A DNA stretch of 64,000 bases from CAWCPR01 sp963797475 (GCA_963797475.1 CAWCPR010000020.1:127082-191081); one strand, 5' to 3'. Positions 1 through 9,162 are shown, counted from the stretch's first letter. Numbers and translations: made by a program. Notes: generated from the letters alone by a model not told the origin.

Positions 1-660
1 AGCGAAAGTAAAGGTTCTTTGTCTTGGTTTCCCACTTGAACCGGGCTCTACAAGTTCGACTTTGACCGGCACCAATTCCGGATCGAATACCCCATTCGCT
101 ACTGCCTCAGACGCTCGTTGGTTGCTGCGCAAGGCAAAAGCATCCTGATTTTCACGGCTTATCCCAAATTTTTCAGCCACATTTTCGGCTGTCAGGCCCA
201 TGTTAGTGTAAGCTTCAGGAGATTCCATTGCAAAAAACGGATTCGGGGCAAATTTATTGCCGGTCATCGGCACCATACTCATCGATTCTGCCCCGCCGGC
301 GATGATCGTTTGGGCCTGGCCTGCCATAATCGCGTAGGCGCCGTGAGCGATGCTTTGTAACCCGGAGGAGCAATACCGGTTGATGGTCTCACCCGGAACT
401 GAATCGGGCATTCCAGCCCGAAGCGCGACCATTCGAGCCATGTTCAATCCCTGCTCCCCTTCCGGGAAAGCGCACCCAAGGACAACGTCGTCAATCTCTG
501 CAGGATTTAAAGAGGGCGTCCGGCGGAGTAAATCACATACCACCAGCGAGGCCAACTCATCCGGTCGTGTCGTGGCAAGGCTGCCGCGTTTCGCTTTGCC
601 AATGGGGGTGCGCGCTGCAGCCACGATCACGGCTTCACGGGAAAGATCATTCTGATTCAT
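1..660 (-). CDS. fadA: Acetyl-CoA acyltransferase (thiolase), partial
   Basis: This is the N-terminal 220 residues of a thiolase; the C-terminal half lies beyond the left edge of the window. Thiolases cleave 3-ketoacyl-CoA with CoA, the last step of beta-oxidation. The sequence shows the family start (VAAARTPIGKAKRG), the active-site loop NRYCSSGLQ with the nucleophilic Cys near residue 98, and the GGAESMSMVPM segment. The His and second Cys motifs would be in the missing part. The ATG is preceded by AGGAG. It lies 74 bases downstream of the FadN-like gene on the same strand, the classical pairing of the two activities, so it is probably the last known gene of the operon headed by TetR. Identity as a fatty-acid thiolase rather than a biosynthetic one rests on this context. 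Confidence 0.93.
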   Translation of the reverse strand, partial: MNQNDLSREAVIVAAARTPIGKAKRGSLATTRPDELASLVVCDLLRRTPSLNPAEIDDVVLGCAFPEGEQGLNMARMVALRAGMPDSVPGETINRYCSSGLQSIAHGAYAIMAGQAQTIIAGGAESMSMVPMTGNKFAPNPFFAMESPEAYTNMGLTAENVAEKFGISRENQDAFALRSNQRASEAVANGVFDPELVPVKVELVEPGSSGKPRQRTFTFA

Positions 661-734
661 ACATCCGTCTCCTATTTCTCAAAAAAGCAAGAAAAGATAT
701 TCCACACGCTGTTCCAAACCATCCTCGCAATTTT

Positions 735-3143
735 CTAGTTGCGTAAGGGCTTTCCGGTTTGCAGAAGATGCCACATGCGTTGTTGTGTTTTCTCTTCGCC
801 GCACAACGAAAGGAAGGCCTCCCGCTCCTGGTCGAGGATATATTGCTCTTCTACCCAGGTTGGCTGGCTCAATTCGCCGCCAGTCATCACATAAGCCAGC
901 TTCTTAAGGATCAAAGCGTCATGCGCCGAGAGGTAATTGCCTTTCTGCATCATGAAGATCGATACACGCAACGCCGCCAATGCATCCCGTCCCGCTGCGT
1001 AAATTTTCTCCGGGAGCGGCGGGCGATAACCGCTGGCAGCCATATGCAGCACCTCACGCTTCGCTTCCGCCAGCAGGTGATCCCGGTTCATCACCACCCG
1101 GTCGCAGGCAGAAAGAAAACCCATCTCGCGGGCTTCTTCGGCGCTGCTGGACACCTTCGCGGCGCCAATCAATTCGATGATCCGCTGTAAAAACGGAAGC
1201 GCATCGGCATTCTTCGTTCGCATGGCTGGATTGAGAATCCGCCGCAAAAGCTCTTTCGTGCCGCCGCCGGCAGGAATAACCCCCGGTCCGATTTCAACCT
1301 GCCCGGTATACAATTCTGCTGCAGCCACTACCCGGCTGGCATACATGCTGATTTCAGCGCCGCCTCCCAGGCTCATCCCGGATGGCGCAACCACGACCGG
1401 TTTTGGAAAATAGCGGATGCGCATATTGGCATCTTGCATCTTTCGCACCGCGCCTTCTAATTGTTCCCAAAGCCCATTTTGGGCCGCCATAACAACCATA
1501 AACAAATTAGCGCCGGCGCTGAAGTTCTCGGCATCGTTGCCAATCACCAGCCCGGCGAAGTTTTTTTGCGTTTCATCCAGCCCCATCAGGATCATATTGA
1601 AAATATCGTCGTCCAAAGCATTCATCTTGGTGTGAAACTCAACACAAGCTACACCATCCCCTAAATCGACCAGCGATGCGCCTGAATTCTTGCGTATAAC
1701 CTTTTGCTCTTTCAAAATCAAAATCGATGCCGGCTGGTGGACCGCCTCATACGCACCTTTCGCCGGGTCATAAACACCCACTTTGCGGCTGTTCTCGTAC
1801 TGGTAGAAAAACTCGTGCCCGGCAGCAAGCATCGTTTCTACCCATGGAGCAGGAGGGAATCCAGCTTTCTTCATTTGGCTGGCAGTATTCGCTACGCCCA
1901 GCATATCCCAGGTCTCGAATGGCCCGGCTTCGTGGCCAAAACCCCAGCGGATGGCATCGTCAACAGGAAGCGGGCTATCGGCAATCTCCGGGACGCGCCA
2001 GGAAGCATAAGCCAAACTCTGGTAGGTCATAGCTCGTACAAGCTGCCCGGCTCGATCCTCCGCGCCCAACATAACCTTTAAGCGTTCCCCCAGATCCTCC
2101 TTGTCTTTTGCTTTGCCGATCGATTCAAACCGTACTTTTGTCGGCGTCTCGTACTCCAAAGTCTCCAAGTTCAGCGGCCAAAATTCTTTCTTCCCATCTT
2201 TTGTTACCTGCTTGTAGAATCCCTGTTTGCTCTTATTCCCCAACCAGCCTCTTTCGATCATCAGATTGATCAAGCGATTGACACGTTCCGACTTTAAATA
2301 ACGCTGCGCTTGTTCGTCGTCAGGAATCGCGGGAGCCAGGTTTCGGCCTACGTGACCCCAAACATCGATCCCAACCAGGTCAATCAAACGAAAGGTAGAC
2401 GTCTTCGGCCTGCCCATGATTGGGCCAGTGATCGCGTCCACTTCCTCAACAGTGTAGCAATTTTCGAGGATGTAATCCAGCGCAAAAGCAGCACTGCCAA
2501 AGCCAAGGCGATTGCCGATGAAATTCGGGGTGTCTTTCGCCAGGACAACACCTTTTCCCAGGCGATATTCACCGAAATGAGTGATCGTCTCGACCACTTC
2601 TGGGAGTGTGTCACCGGTAGGGATGACTTCCAGGAGTTTCAGGTAGCGGGGTGGATTGAAGAAATGGGTTCCAAGGAAGTGCTGGCGAAAGGCTTCAGAT
2701 CGTCCTTCAGCGATCGAGGCAATCGGGATACCGGATGTGTTTGTAGTCACGATCGTTTCTGATGAGCGGACCGCATCGATCCGCTCCATTAATTGGCGTT
2801 TGATATTTAACTCTTCGACGATCACTTCGATAACCCAATCCGCAAGGCGAACGACCTCAATGTCATCCTCCAGGTTGCCAACATTCAACCGGTTGACGAA
2901 ATCCTCGCTGAAGAAACTGGCGGGCCGAGACTTGATTGCACGCTCCAGGCCTTGCTGGACGATCCGGTTACGCACTGCCCGATCCTGGAGTGTCAGCCCT
3001 TTCTGCTGCTCTTCAGGCGTCAACTCGTTCGGAACAATATCTAACAACGTCACCGGAATACCGGCATTCGCCAGGTGGGCAGCGATCGCCGCGCCCATCG
3101 TACCAGAGCCAATAACAACAGCTCGTTGAATTTCGTATTTCAT
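735..3143 (-). CDS. fadN: 3-hydroxyacyl-CoA dehydrogenase / enoyl-CoA hydratase fusion (FadN-like)
   Basis: An 802-residue bifunctional beta-oxidation enzyme. The N-terminal Rossmann domain begins with VVIGSGTMGAAIAAHLANAG (about residues 9-28), followed by the dehydrogenase signature THFFNPPRYLKLLEV near 160-175 and helical C-terminal dehydrogenase domains. The crotonase (hydratase) domain follows from about residue 480 (GDGVACVEFHTKMNALDDD) with the oxyanion-hole segments NFSAGANL and SLGGGAEISMYA. This order, dehydrogenase first and hydratase last, matches FadN/YusL of Bacillus and is reversed compared with E. coli FadB; the length also fits FadN (about 790). The start ATG follows a strong GAGGAGGT. 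It should act in the cytoplasm with the downstream thiolase. Confidence 0.93.
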   Translation of the reverse strand: MKYEIQRAVVIGSGTMGAAIAAHLANAGIPVTLLDIVPNELTPEEQQKGLTLQDRAVRNRIVQQGLERAIKSRPASFFSEDFVNRLNVGNLEDDIEVVRLADWVIEVIVEELNIKRQLMERIDAVRSSETIVTTNTSGIPIASIAEGRSEAFRQHFLGTHFFNPPRYLKLLEVIPTGDTLPEVVETITHFGEYRLGKGVVLAKDTPNFIGNRLGFGSAAFALDYILENCYTVEEVDAITGPIMGRPKTSTFRLIDLVGIDVWGHVGRNLAPAIPDDEQAQRYLKSERVNRLINLMIERGWLGNKSKQGFYKQVTKDGKKEFWPLNLETLEYETPTKVRFESIGKAKDKEDLGERLKVMLGAEDRAGQLVRAMTYQSLAYASWRVPEIADSPLPVDDAIRWGFGHEAGPFETWDMLGVANTASQMKKAGFPPAPWVETMLAAGHEFFYQYENSRKVGVYDPAKGAYEAVHQPASILILKEQKVIRKNSGASLVDLGDGVACVEFHTKMNALDDDIFNMILMGLDETQKNFAGLVIGNDAENFSAGANLFMVVMAAQNGLWEQLEGAVRKMQDANMRIRYFPKPVVVAPSGMSLGGGAEISMYASRVVAAAELYTGQVEIGPGVIPAGGGTKELLRRILNPAMRTKNADALPFLQRIIELIGAAKVSSSAEEAREMGFLSACDRVVMNRDHLLAEAKREVLHMAASGYRPPLPEKIYAAGRDALAALRVSIFMMQKGNYLSAHDALILKKLAYVMTGGELSQPTWVEEQYILDQEREAFLSLCGEEKTQQRMWHLLQTGKPLRN

Positions 3144-3204
3144 CTGACCTCCTCGGGTTCAAAATCCCTGACTGTCTTTCATCGGTTTTGTAGAGAGGAT
3201 CCGA

Positions 3205-4398
3205 TCAATTACCTCTTAAAATCCGGTTGAAAAATTCTACTGTCCTCTGGATTAATAACTGGTCCCCGTTTCCGTAAAATGTATGCGTTTCACCCGGATA
3301 AGTGAAACATTCGACCGGTTTACCCAGCTTCTGCAAGCGATCACAAAGATCTAAGGACCATTCCAACGGGACCAATTCATCACTGAGCCCGTGATGGATA
3401 CTGACTGCGGCATGGATGCGATCCAGATAATTGATTGGCGAAATTGAAGTCAATTCCTCCACCGGTACTGCAAGTTCTTCATTTCCACGCTGTCCGCCGG
3501 ACCAACCGTTGATCGCTTCGAAATTTTGGCGCTCGTCGCCGCTCATCGCCGCGTACAATACTGCAGCGCGCACATCAGAGTTGACGGTGATGACATGAGT
3601 AGCAATCCCCCCACCCATGCTGTGGCCCCAAATTCCAATTGCCCCTGGGTCCGCCGATTGTAATGGACCGGGCTTCCCACCCCATTCCTTGACTAAGGCG
3701 ATCAAATTCAGCACGTCAACAGCCATGCCTACACGCAGGAGGTTATCTCCCGAATCTGAAGGAGGGTAGCCGCGCAAGTTTGGATGCAGTACCAGGTAAC
3801 CCACGCTGGCGAGGGCGTCAGCATAGCGAGTCGTATAGTCAAGCGTGTTGTATACTCCCGGGTCGATATAGCCATGCAAGGCGATAACCACCGGATAAGG
3901 GGGGCTGCCCCGGCGGGGGGTATTCATAAAACCGTAAATCTTCAAGCCATCGGATGGATAACTGATCAAAGTCTGGCTGAAAGTTTTGTTCACCGCCAGG
4001 GTCTCCTCCACTTGAATTTGCCCTTCACCATAGGAACGCCCAGCCAGGTAATCGATTCGTAAGTCTTCATAGGGATCGGGAGTGGAGGTTGGGAGAGGTA
4101 AAGGCGTAACCGTGGCCGAAGGCGACGGAGTCACCCTGGCTGAAGGGCTTGCCAGTGGGATCGTTGGAGTAAGACCAGATAGTTGTATGCCTGGCACGGG
4201 TGTGTCGTTCGCTCTCGAACCAGCAATTTTGGTCGTCTGCGAGGAAGTGCGGTACGGCGCCGAACAGGCCGCCAGTGTTAATACCAACAGCAGACCGGTG
4301 GTCAGGCTGAAAACCTGGCTCGCCTTTTTCCAAACAGCCGTGAAATTTCCCCGTTTCAACCTCTTTTTAAAGTGCAATATTTCGGAACGATCAACCAT
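3205..4398 (-). CDS. Alpha/beta hydrolase lipoprotein
   Basis: A secreted, probably lipid-anchored serine hydrolase of the prolyl-oligopeptidase/dienelactone-hydrolase type. The N-terminus has a basic stretch, a hydrophobic helix and a lipobox-like LTLAACSA around residues 38-46, followed by a Ser/Thr/Pro-rich linker (to about residue 110). The hydrolase core shows the HGYIDPGVY oxyanion region, the nucleophile elbow GHSMGGG, a late acid region and a C-terminal GETHTFYG with the catalytic His. The ATG at 4398 has an upstream AGG; a TTG one codon earlier is possible. It lies between the acyl-CoA dehydrogenase and fadN genes in the same direction, so it may be co-transcribed, but a 98-base gap upstream leaves room for its own promoter. 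The substrate is unknown. Confidence 0.8.
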   Translation of the reverse strand: MVDRSEILHFKKRLKRGNFTAVWKKASQVFSLTTGLLLVLTLAACSAPYRTSSQTTKIAGSRANDTPVPGIQLSGLTPTIPLASPSARVTPSPSATVTPLPLPTSTPDPYEDLRIDYLAGRSYGEGQIQVEETLAVNKTFSQTLISYPSDGLKIYGFMNTPRRGSPPYPVVIALHGYIDPGVYNTLDYTTRYADALASVGYLVLHPNLRGYPPSDSGDNLLRVGMAVDVLNLIALVKEWGGKPGPLQSADPGAIGIWGHSMGGGIATHVITVNSDVRAAVLYAAMSGDERQNFEAINGWSGGQRGNEELAVPVEELTSISPINYLDRIHAAVSIHHGLSDELVPLEWSLDLCDRLQKLGKPVECFTYPGETHTFYGNGDQLLIQRTVEFFNRILRGN

Positions 4399-4499
4399 CA
4401 AAACCTACCTGCAATGAACACCAATAATAAAATTTCCTCCCCCTCCTGACGTGCTTAACCCCAATCGTTTTTCACTGGAAGTCCGAAAGGGATATTTAT

Positions 4500-5756
4500 T
4501 TAACGCAGCTCACGCCCGCTGTAACCAAGAATATTGCGGGCGACTACCAGGCGATTGATCTGGCCGGTGCCTTCATATATGTCGCTGATTTTGGCATCCC
4601 GGAACCATTTCTCCAGCAGTGTATCGCGCGTGTAACCGACCGGTCCCATCAGCTCGACTGCTTTCTGGGTGATCTTGGTAACCACATCACCGGCGCGAAC
4701 TTTACACATGGAAGCCTCCAACGAGTTAGGCTTATGATTATCCGCCATCCATACCGCTTTGATCACCAACAGCCAGGCTGAACGAAGCATAACCTCCATG
4801 TCGATCACATCACGTTCGATGTTGGTCAGCTTCTGGCGCGGCAGCCCATACCGTATGGATACGCCCTGCTCTCCGAGCATTTGCTTCACCAGCTCCAACG
4901 TCGCGCGTGAAACACCGATTGCAGTGGCGGCGACCAGAGGCCGGGTGGCGTCAAAAGTTGCCATAGCCCCCTTGAAGCCTTTGGAGGTCGCTTTCTCCTT
5001 GACGATTTCGGCGCTGCCCAGAAGGTTCTCGAATGGAACCCTGCAGTCCTGCAAAACTAATGCAGCCGTGTCGCTGGCGCGAATGCCCATCTTGTGCTCC
5101 AGCTTGGCTACTTTAATACCTGGCGTACCCGATTCCACCACAAACGGGCGCATCCCGGCTCGCCCGGCGCTCGGATCGATTGTCGCCCAGACCACCACGA
5201 ACCCCTGGCTTGCCTCCAGAGATTTATGCCCGGCTGTGACAAAAATCTTCTCGCCGTTTAGCACCCATTCGTTTGTATTTCTATCCATAACCGCCGTCGT
5301 CCGGATGGCGGAAGTATCTGAACCAGCTTGAGGCTCGGTCATGGCCATTGCAGCGAAGGTGGGTTTTTCACAGGCAAAACGGGCGAGAAACTTCTTCTTC
5401 TGTTCGGCGGTACCGGTCGCTTCAACTGCCGCGGCACCCAGGCCGCCCCCGGGCGTGACCAGGTACAGGCCGACATCACCCCAGGAAAGCATTTCAAGCA
5501 TGAACGCCAGGGATTGATATCCAATCGGCGGCCGGTCTTTCTTCATTTCATCGCCGTTATTTTTGTTTTCTTGGGGAGCCAGGGAACCTGCGCCAGTGGC
5601 TCGCATTGCCATGTGCATGAAGTTGATGTAATCCCAGGGGATTTCGTGCTCATGCTCGTCAAAATAGCGCGATACTGGGCGCATCATATTTTCTGCGACA
5701 GTCTTTAACGCGTAGCTTTGCTGCGCGATCGGTTTTGGAACTTCAAAGTCGATCAT
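4500..5756 (-). CDS. Acyl-CoA dehydrogenase (catalytic type)
   Basis: A 418-residue FAD-dependent acyl-CoA dehydrogenase, the first oxidation step of beta-oxidation. Seen in the sequence are the FAD/substrate motif MTEPQAGSDTSAIRT (about residues 140-154), the middle beta-domain ending in FKGAMATFDATRP, and the C-terminal signature RDAKISDIYEGTGQINRL, whose Glu is the expected catalytic base. The ATG follows GGGAGAT. The next gene upstream, also an acyl-CoA dehydrogenase homologue, lacks this Glu, so the two may form a heteromeric enzyme. Substrate range cannot be told from sequence; operon context suggests a fatty or branched acyl-CoA. Confidence 0.92.
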   Translation of the reverse strand: MIDFEVPKPIAQQSYALKTVAENMMRPVSRYFDEHEHEIPWDYINFMHMAMRATGAGSLAPQENKNNGDEMKKDRPPIGYQSLAFMLEMLSWGDVGLYLVTPGGGLGAAAVEATGTAEQKKKFLARFACEKPTFAAMAMTEPQAGSDTSAIRTTAVMDRNTNEWVLNGEKIFVTAGHKSLEASQGFVVVWATIDPSAGRAGMRPFVVESGTPGIKVAKLEHKMGIRASDTAALVLQDCRVPFENLLGSAEIVKEKATSKGFKGAMATFDATRPLVAATAIGVSRATLELVKQMLGEQGVSIRYGLPRQKLTNIERDVIDMEVMLRSAWLLVIKAVWMADNHKPNSLEASMCKVRAGDVVTKITQKAVELMGPVGYTRDTLLEKWFRDAKISDIYEGTGQINRLVVARNILGYSGRELR

Positions 5757-5841
5757 TATTTATCTCCCTTAGTCAAAAGAACACAACCTGATCATGCCAG
5801 AGACGAAGGATAACCGGAAGCCTGTAGGGCGCTCATCATCA

Positions 5842-6936
5842 CTATACGATCGCTAACCCGGTAAGCGCTGCCATGCCACGCCCATTGCGCATCCATAATT
5901 CAACCGGGTGTTCGCAGATATACCCATGCCCGCCTAGCACCTGTACGGCTCGATCGGTGACCATCATCGCCATGTCGGACGCTCCGGTTAATGCCAGGTA
6001 GGCGTGTTTGCTCGCCCCTGGCTTTTCGCAGTCCAGCATCCAGGCCGCTTCCCAGGCCAATAATCGGATCGCCTCGATCTCGGTCGCCATTTCAGCCAAC
6101 ATGAAGGCGATCGCTTGTTTTTGAGCGACTTTCACCCCGAAGACATCCCGCTCTTTGGCATAATCGCGCGCATACTCATAAGCCGCGCGCGAAAGACCCA
6201 CCGCTAAGCCTGCCATCGCTACGCGTGAGGCGTCCAAAACGGGGGCAAATTCGTGCCCACCTTCCCCTCCCAGGCGGTTGGTTTTTGGAACGCGCACTCC
6301 CTTGAGACAAACCGTATACACTGGCAGGGCATGAATTCCCATTAATTTTTGTCGCTCGCCTACTTCTAGGCCCTCAGACCCTTTAGGGACGATAAAGCCC
6401 TGCGTACGATCCTCTAATCGTGCATAAATGATCATTGCTTCGGCGTCAGCGGCAAACGGAACAAAGACCTTTTCGCCGCTAATAACATACGCATCTCCTT
6501 CAATCTCTGCAATCGTGGCTAAATCATTCGGATCGAAATTGAAAGCCGGCTCCACCAGGGCAGCGCTGTAAGGCGCCCATTCAGTCTCGATCACTGCGGG
6601 TAGATAGGTCTGCTTTTGCTCTTCGCTGCCGGCCAGGAGAATCGGCGTAGTGAACAGCCCAGGCGTCATGACCGCTAACGCCCCAGCAAGATCTCCCCAG
6701 GCCATCTCTTCGGCCGCGAGGACTCCCGTCAACACCGAGCGCTCTCCAAAGCCGCCATACGATTCGGGGATGGAGGCTTGAAGGAACCCCAGCTCCCAAC
6801 CTTTCTCAACGAGGTTGGCAGGCAGTTCCCCGTCTTCCTCCGCATCCCTGGCTTTCGCGCGCAAATCGATGCCAGCATAACGGTTGATCGTTTCGATGAG
6901 CATCTTTTGCTCTTCTGAAGGTTCAAAAGAAAACAT
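5842..6936 (-). CDS. Acyl-CoA dehydrogenase-like protein lacking the usual catalytic Glu
   Basis: A 364-residue acyl-CoA dehydrogenase homologue. It has the N-terminal helical domain (ESYGGFGE), the beta domain with VISGEKVFVPFA, and the helical C-terminal domain with QVLGGHGYICEHPVE. The protein stops at GRGMAALTGLAIV, where active family members have an EGT motif carrying the catalytic base, so the base is replaced by Thr and the final helix is missing. The start at 6936 is preferred over an upstream ATG because AGGAG lies just before it. It sits 85 bases upstream of a normal acyl-CoA dehydrogenase gene. Known heterotetrameric dehydrogenases of Actinobacteria (ChsE1-ChsE2 type) pair one catalytic and one non-catalytic chain, which is a plausible model here. 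Confidence 0.88.
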   Translation of the reverse strand: MFSFEPSEEQKMLIETINRYAGIDLRAKARDAEEDGELPANLVEKGWELGFLQASIPESYGGFGERSVLTGVLAAEEMAWGDLAGALAVMTPGLFTTPILLAGSEEQKQTYLPAVIETEWAPYSAALVEPAFNFDPNDLATIAEIEGDAYVISGEKVFVPFAADAEAMIIYARLEDRTQGFIVPKGSEGLEVGERQKLMGIHALPVYTVCLKGVRVPKTNRLGGEGGHEFAPVLDASRVAMAGLAVGLSRAAYEYARDYAKERDVFGVKVAQKQAIAFMLAEMATEIEAIRLLAWEAAWMLDCEKPGASKHAYLALTGASDMAMMVTDRAVQVLGGHGYICEHPVELWMRNGRGMAALTGLAIV

Positions 6937-7020
6937 AGTTTGCCTCTCCTGATTTGATCTGTATCGAATGATCCTCACTCAGGCGCACATAACGCGCCTG
7001 ACACTTTGCCCGCTTACTTT

Positions 7021-8079
7021 TTAATCCCCAATCAGACGGAAATAGCGAATCGGGGTTGGCTTGTCGCCGGCTTCCAATTCACCCAAATTTTCTACACCTA
7101 ATAAACCGCGCTGGTATAAATACTCGACATGGGCACCCGCTTCTTCAAGCGCAAGCAGCACGTTATATCCGTGCACCTCTCCAAAAAGATCGCGGGATAC
7201 TTCTAAAATGGTGTGCGGATTGTTTAAAAAACCCAGCACCTGTTGCAAACGTTGTGAATGCAGGGCGCGGATCGCCTCAACTCGAGCTGGTAAGTCGAAG
7301 ATCGGTTCATTGTGACCCCCAAGGCAAAGTTTTACCCCGATAGCCCATGGCAAAAGCAGATCTAATGATTTGAGGTAATGGTCCAAACCTGTTGAAAGCG
7401 TCAGGTGTTCGGGAGATTGGTGCGGGCTGGTATGTTCCAAAACATGATCACCGCAGAACAAGATATCGTGCAGCCGAATGACGACGTGACCAGCACAATG
7501 GCCGGGTACATGAAGCATCGTAAATGGACCCAGGCGCATATCGCTGGATTCAAAAGTAAAATCGACCTTTACAGAATGGTACAGGCTTTTCGTAATCTTA
7601 TATAACTGGATCAATTCGACCCGCCGTTCCGAATTGACTCCAGCTTCAATCAAAAATTCATCCAGCCTTTTTGCAACCAGGGTCAAGCGCTCTTCATAAT
7701 TGGTCAAATTGCGTAAATCCAATTCGTGAACCCCGATCCGGGCTTGCGTGCGAGGCCTGACGAAAGATAGGCCGCCGAAGTGGTCGATATGACCATGCGT
7801 GATGAGGATGTGAGTCAGGTCCCCAAAATCCAAGGCTCTTCCTAATTGTTCGGACACCGATTGCAAGCCTGCGCTGAGGTTCTCGTTAGAATTTCCAAAT
7901 CCGGAACCCGCATCGATTAGCACACGCAGCTCGCCAAGCCGGTTATCCGTAACTAAAACAAAATAGGCATACCCCCATAGACCTGGGAACTCTTCCAAGG
8001 GGATCCGAAAAATCTGAGCTCCTTCCGAGGTTTCGAAAAGAGTGATTCCAGAATTTTCCGATAGCGTTTTGGCGCTCAC
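7021..8079 (-). CDS. MBL-fold metallo-hydrolase
   Basis: A 352-residue metallo-beta-lactamase-fold hydrolase. The metal-binding motif HGHIDH is at about residues 95-100, preceded by LIDAGSGF, and further ligands appear in VPGHCAGHVVI and in FCGDHVLE. The C-terminal part carries a helical extension seen in glyoxalase-II-like and SoxH/BLH-type members. The start is GTG, overlapping the TetR stop codon by four bases (GTGA), which indicates translational coupling. Its position between the regulator and two acyl-CoA dehydrogenases suggests a thioesterase-like or detoxifying role in acyl-CoA metabolism, but this is only inference. Confidence 0.85.
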   Translation of the reverse strand: MSAKTLSENSGITLFETSEGAQIFRIPLEEFPGLWGYAYFVLVTDNRLGELRVLIDAGSGFGNSNENLSAGLQSVSEQLGRALDFGDLTHILITHGHIDHFGGLSFVRPRTQARIGVHELDLRNLTNYEERLTLVAKRLDEFLIEAGVNSERRVELIQLYKITKSLYHSVKVDFTFESSDMRLGPFTMLHVPGHCAGHVVIRLHDILFCGDHVLEHTSPHQSPEHLTLSTGLDHYLKSLDLLLPWAIGVKLCLGGHNEPIFDLPARVEAIRALHSQRLQQVLGFLNNPHTILEVSRDLFGEVHGYNVLLALEEAGAHVEYLYQRGLLGVENLGELEAGDKPTPIRYFRLIGD

Positions 8080-8651
8080 AGGGTTTCCTCACGAATTAAA
8101 AGGCCCCGAAGAAAGAGATCGGCAAACTGCCCGGCAATCTCTTGCGGAGAAAGAGAACCATCGGGGCGGTACCAGGTGATCGTCCAATTCATCACACCTA
8201 ACAAGGCGCGTGAAGAAAGGTTCGGGTCCGTGCAGCAGAATAATCCCTGATCCAAACCATTTTGTATTAAATCCCGCCACAAGCGTTCAAATCGATCACG
8301 CCTGGGAATATGACGAGCATTCAGTTCGGGTTCCAAAGAGCGGTGTTCCAGGAGCAGCACGGAAGCCAGCTCGCGATGCTCCAACATCGTCTGAAGATAA
8401 GCGCACATCGCCTGGCGCAGTTTTTTATCCGGGGGAAGGGGTTGGGAAATTACCGCCTGGATATGATCGATGAGCATGTCCAGCGCCTGATCCAGGATAG
8501 CAAGTAAGATATCCTGTTTACTGGACACGTGGTAGTAAAGGCTGGCTTTCTGCAGGTTAACCGCCTGAGCGATATCCTGCATGGAGGCCGCGTGATAACC
8601 TTTTTGGCTGAAAATCTGGGCGGCGGCTTCTAAAATATCATCACGGGTCAT
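8076..8651 (-). CDS. TetR-family transcriptional regulator of the beta-oxidation operon
   Basis: A 191-residue TetR regulator. The N-terminal helix-turn-helix is clear: ILEAAAQIFSQKGYHAASMQ followed by DIAQAVNLQKASLYYHVSSKQDIL, with the ligand-binding helices after it. The start at 8651 is chosen because GGGAGA lies seven bases upstream; the longer reading would include the operator itself. It is the first gene of a minus-strand run containing MBL hydrolase, two acyl-CoA dehydrogenases, esterase, fadN and fadA. TetR regulators of this kind (FadR/PsrA type) often sense acyl-CoA. The palindrome at 8662-8679 lies over the predicted transcription start, supporting negative autoregulation. Confidence 0.9.
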   Translation of the reverse strand: MTRDDILEAAAQIFSQKGYHAASMQDIAQAVNLQKASLYYHVSSKQDILLAILDQALDMLIDHIQAVISQPLPPDKKLRQAMCAYLQTMLEHRELASVLLLEHRSLEPELNARHIPRRDRFERLWRDLIQNGLDQGLFCCTDPNLSSRALLGVMNWTITWYRPDGSLSPQEIAGQFADLFLRGLLIREETL

Positions 8652-8661
8652 CCATATCTCC

Positions 8662-8679
8662 CTACCGACCGTTCGGTAG
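8662..8679. promoter_or_regulatory. Candidate TetR operator palindrome
   Basis: CTACCGACCGTTCGGTAG has perfect 7-base arms (CTACCGA / TCGGTAG) around a 4-base centre. It lies directly downstream of the predicted -10 box and just before the ribosome-binding site of the TetR gene, a position at which a bound repressor would block transcription. Confidence 0.75.
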
Positions 8680-8683
8680 ATTA

Positions 8684-8712
8684 AGCTTATCAAATTCACG
8701 AACAAATGTCAA
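8684..8712 (-). promoter_or_regulatory. Sigma70-type promoter of the TetR/beta-oxidation operon
   Basis: On the minus strand TTGACA (8712-8707) is separated by 17 bases from TAAGCT (8689-8684). The -35 is consensus, the -10 weaker. The start of transcription would fall in the operator palindrome. Confidence 0.65.
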
Positions 8713-8733
8713 GTCCTTATATGATGTACCTGT

Positions 8734-8793
8734 ATTCATCCGCCCCTGGCTTTCAGCCAGCGGTCCGCGTGGTGCGCCACGAGCGCCCAACAC
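8734..8793. repeat. Dispersed GC-rich palindromic repeat, copy A
   Basis: An intergenic element with two hairpins (CTGGCT-TTC-AGCCAG and CGTGG-TGCG-CCACG) ending in GCGCCCAACAC. Both ends match the copy at 36249-36293, its right half matches 19846-19872 (inverted, about 23-24 of 27 identical), and its left half resembles 22420-22443 (inverted). It lies between the divergent TetR and tatA genes. Confidence 0.7.
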
Positions 8794-8973
8794 GATTGGA
8801 TTGCATCCTTAATGATTCCTTAGGGTTGGGTTTAAGCTCTAATAAAGACCATCCATGATTTACCTGGTATTGTCGTTATAATATCAATTTACCCATGGAT
8901 GGTCGTAATTTACCTTCCGATCCATACATGAATTAATGATTTTCCTGACGTTTTTAAATGGAGAGAATGAAAA

Positions 8974-9162
8974 ATGGATATCGGGCCTACTGAGTTAATA
9001 ATTATTCTGCTGATCGTTATTTTATTGTTTGGCGTTGGGAGGATCAGCAAAATCGCGGGCGAATTGGGCAGTGGGATCCGCGCCTTTAAAGATGGCTTGC
9101 AGAGTTCCGGGCAAAATCCTGAGAAATCTGATAGCTCTGAAGAGGAGAAACCCGTAGAATAA
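8974..9162 (+). CDS. tatA: Twin-arginine translocase subunit TatA/TatE
   Basis: A 62-residue TatA-type protein, the pore-forming component of the Tat export system in the cytoplasmic membrane. It shows the family layout: a short N-terminal segment (MDIGPTELIII), one transmembrane helix (residues about 7-21), the FGVGRISKIAGELGSGIRAF hinge and amphipathic helix, and a short acidic tail. The family FG pair is present. The ATG follows GGAGAG at a spacing of seven. No tatC is in the window, so the translocase must be completed by genes elsewhere. Confidence 0.92.
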   Translation: MDIGPTELIIILLIVILLFGVGRISKIAGELGSGIRAFKDGLQSSGQNPEKSDSSEEEKPVE

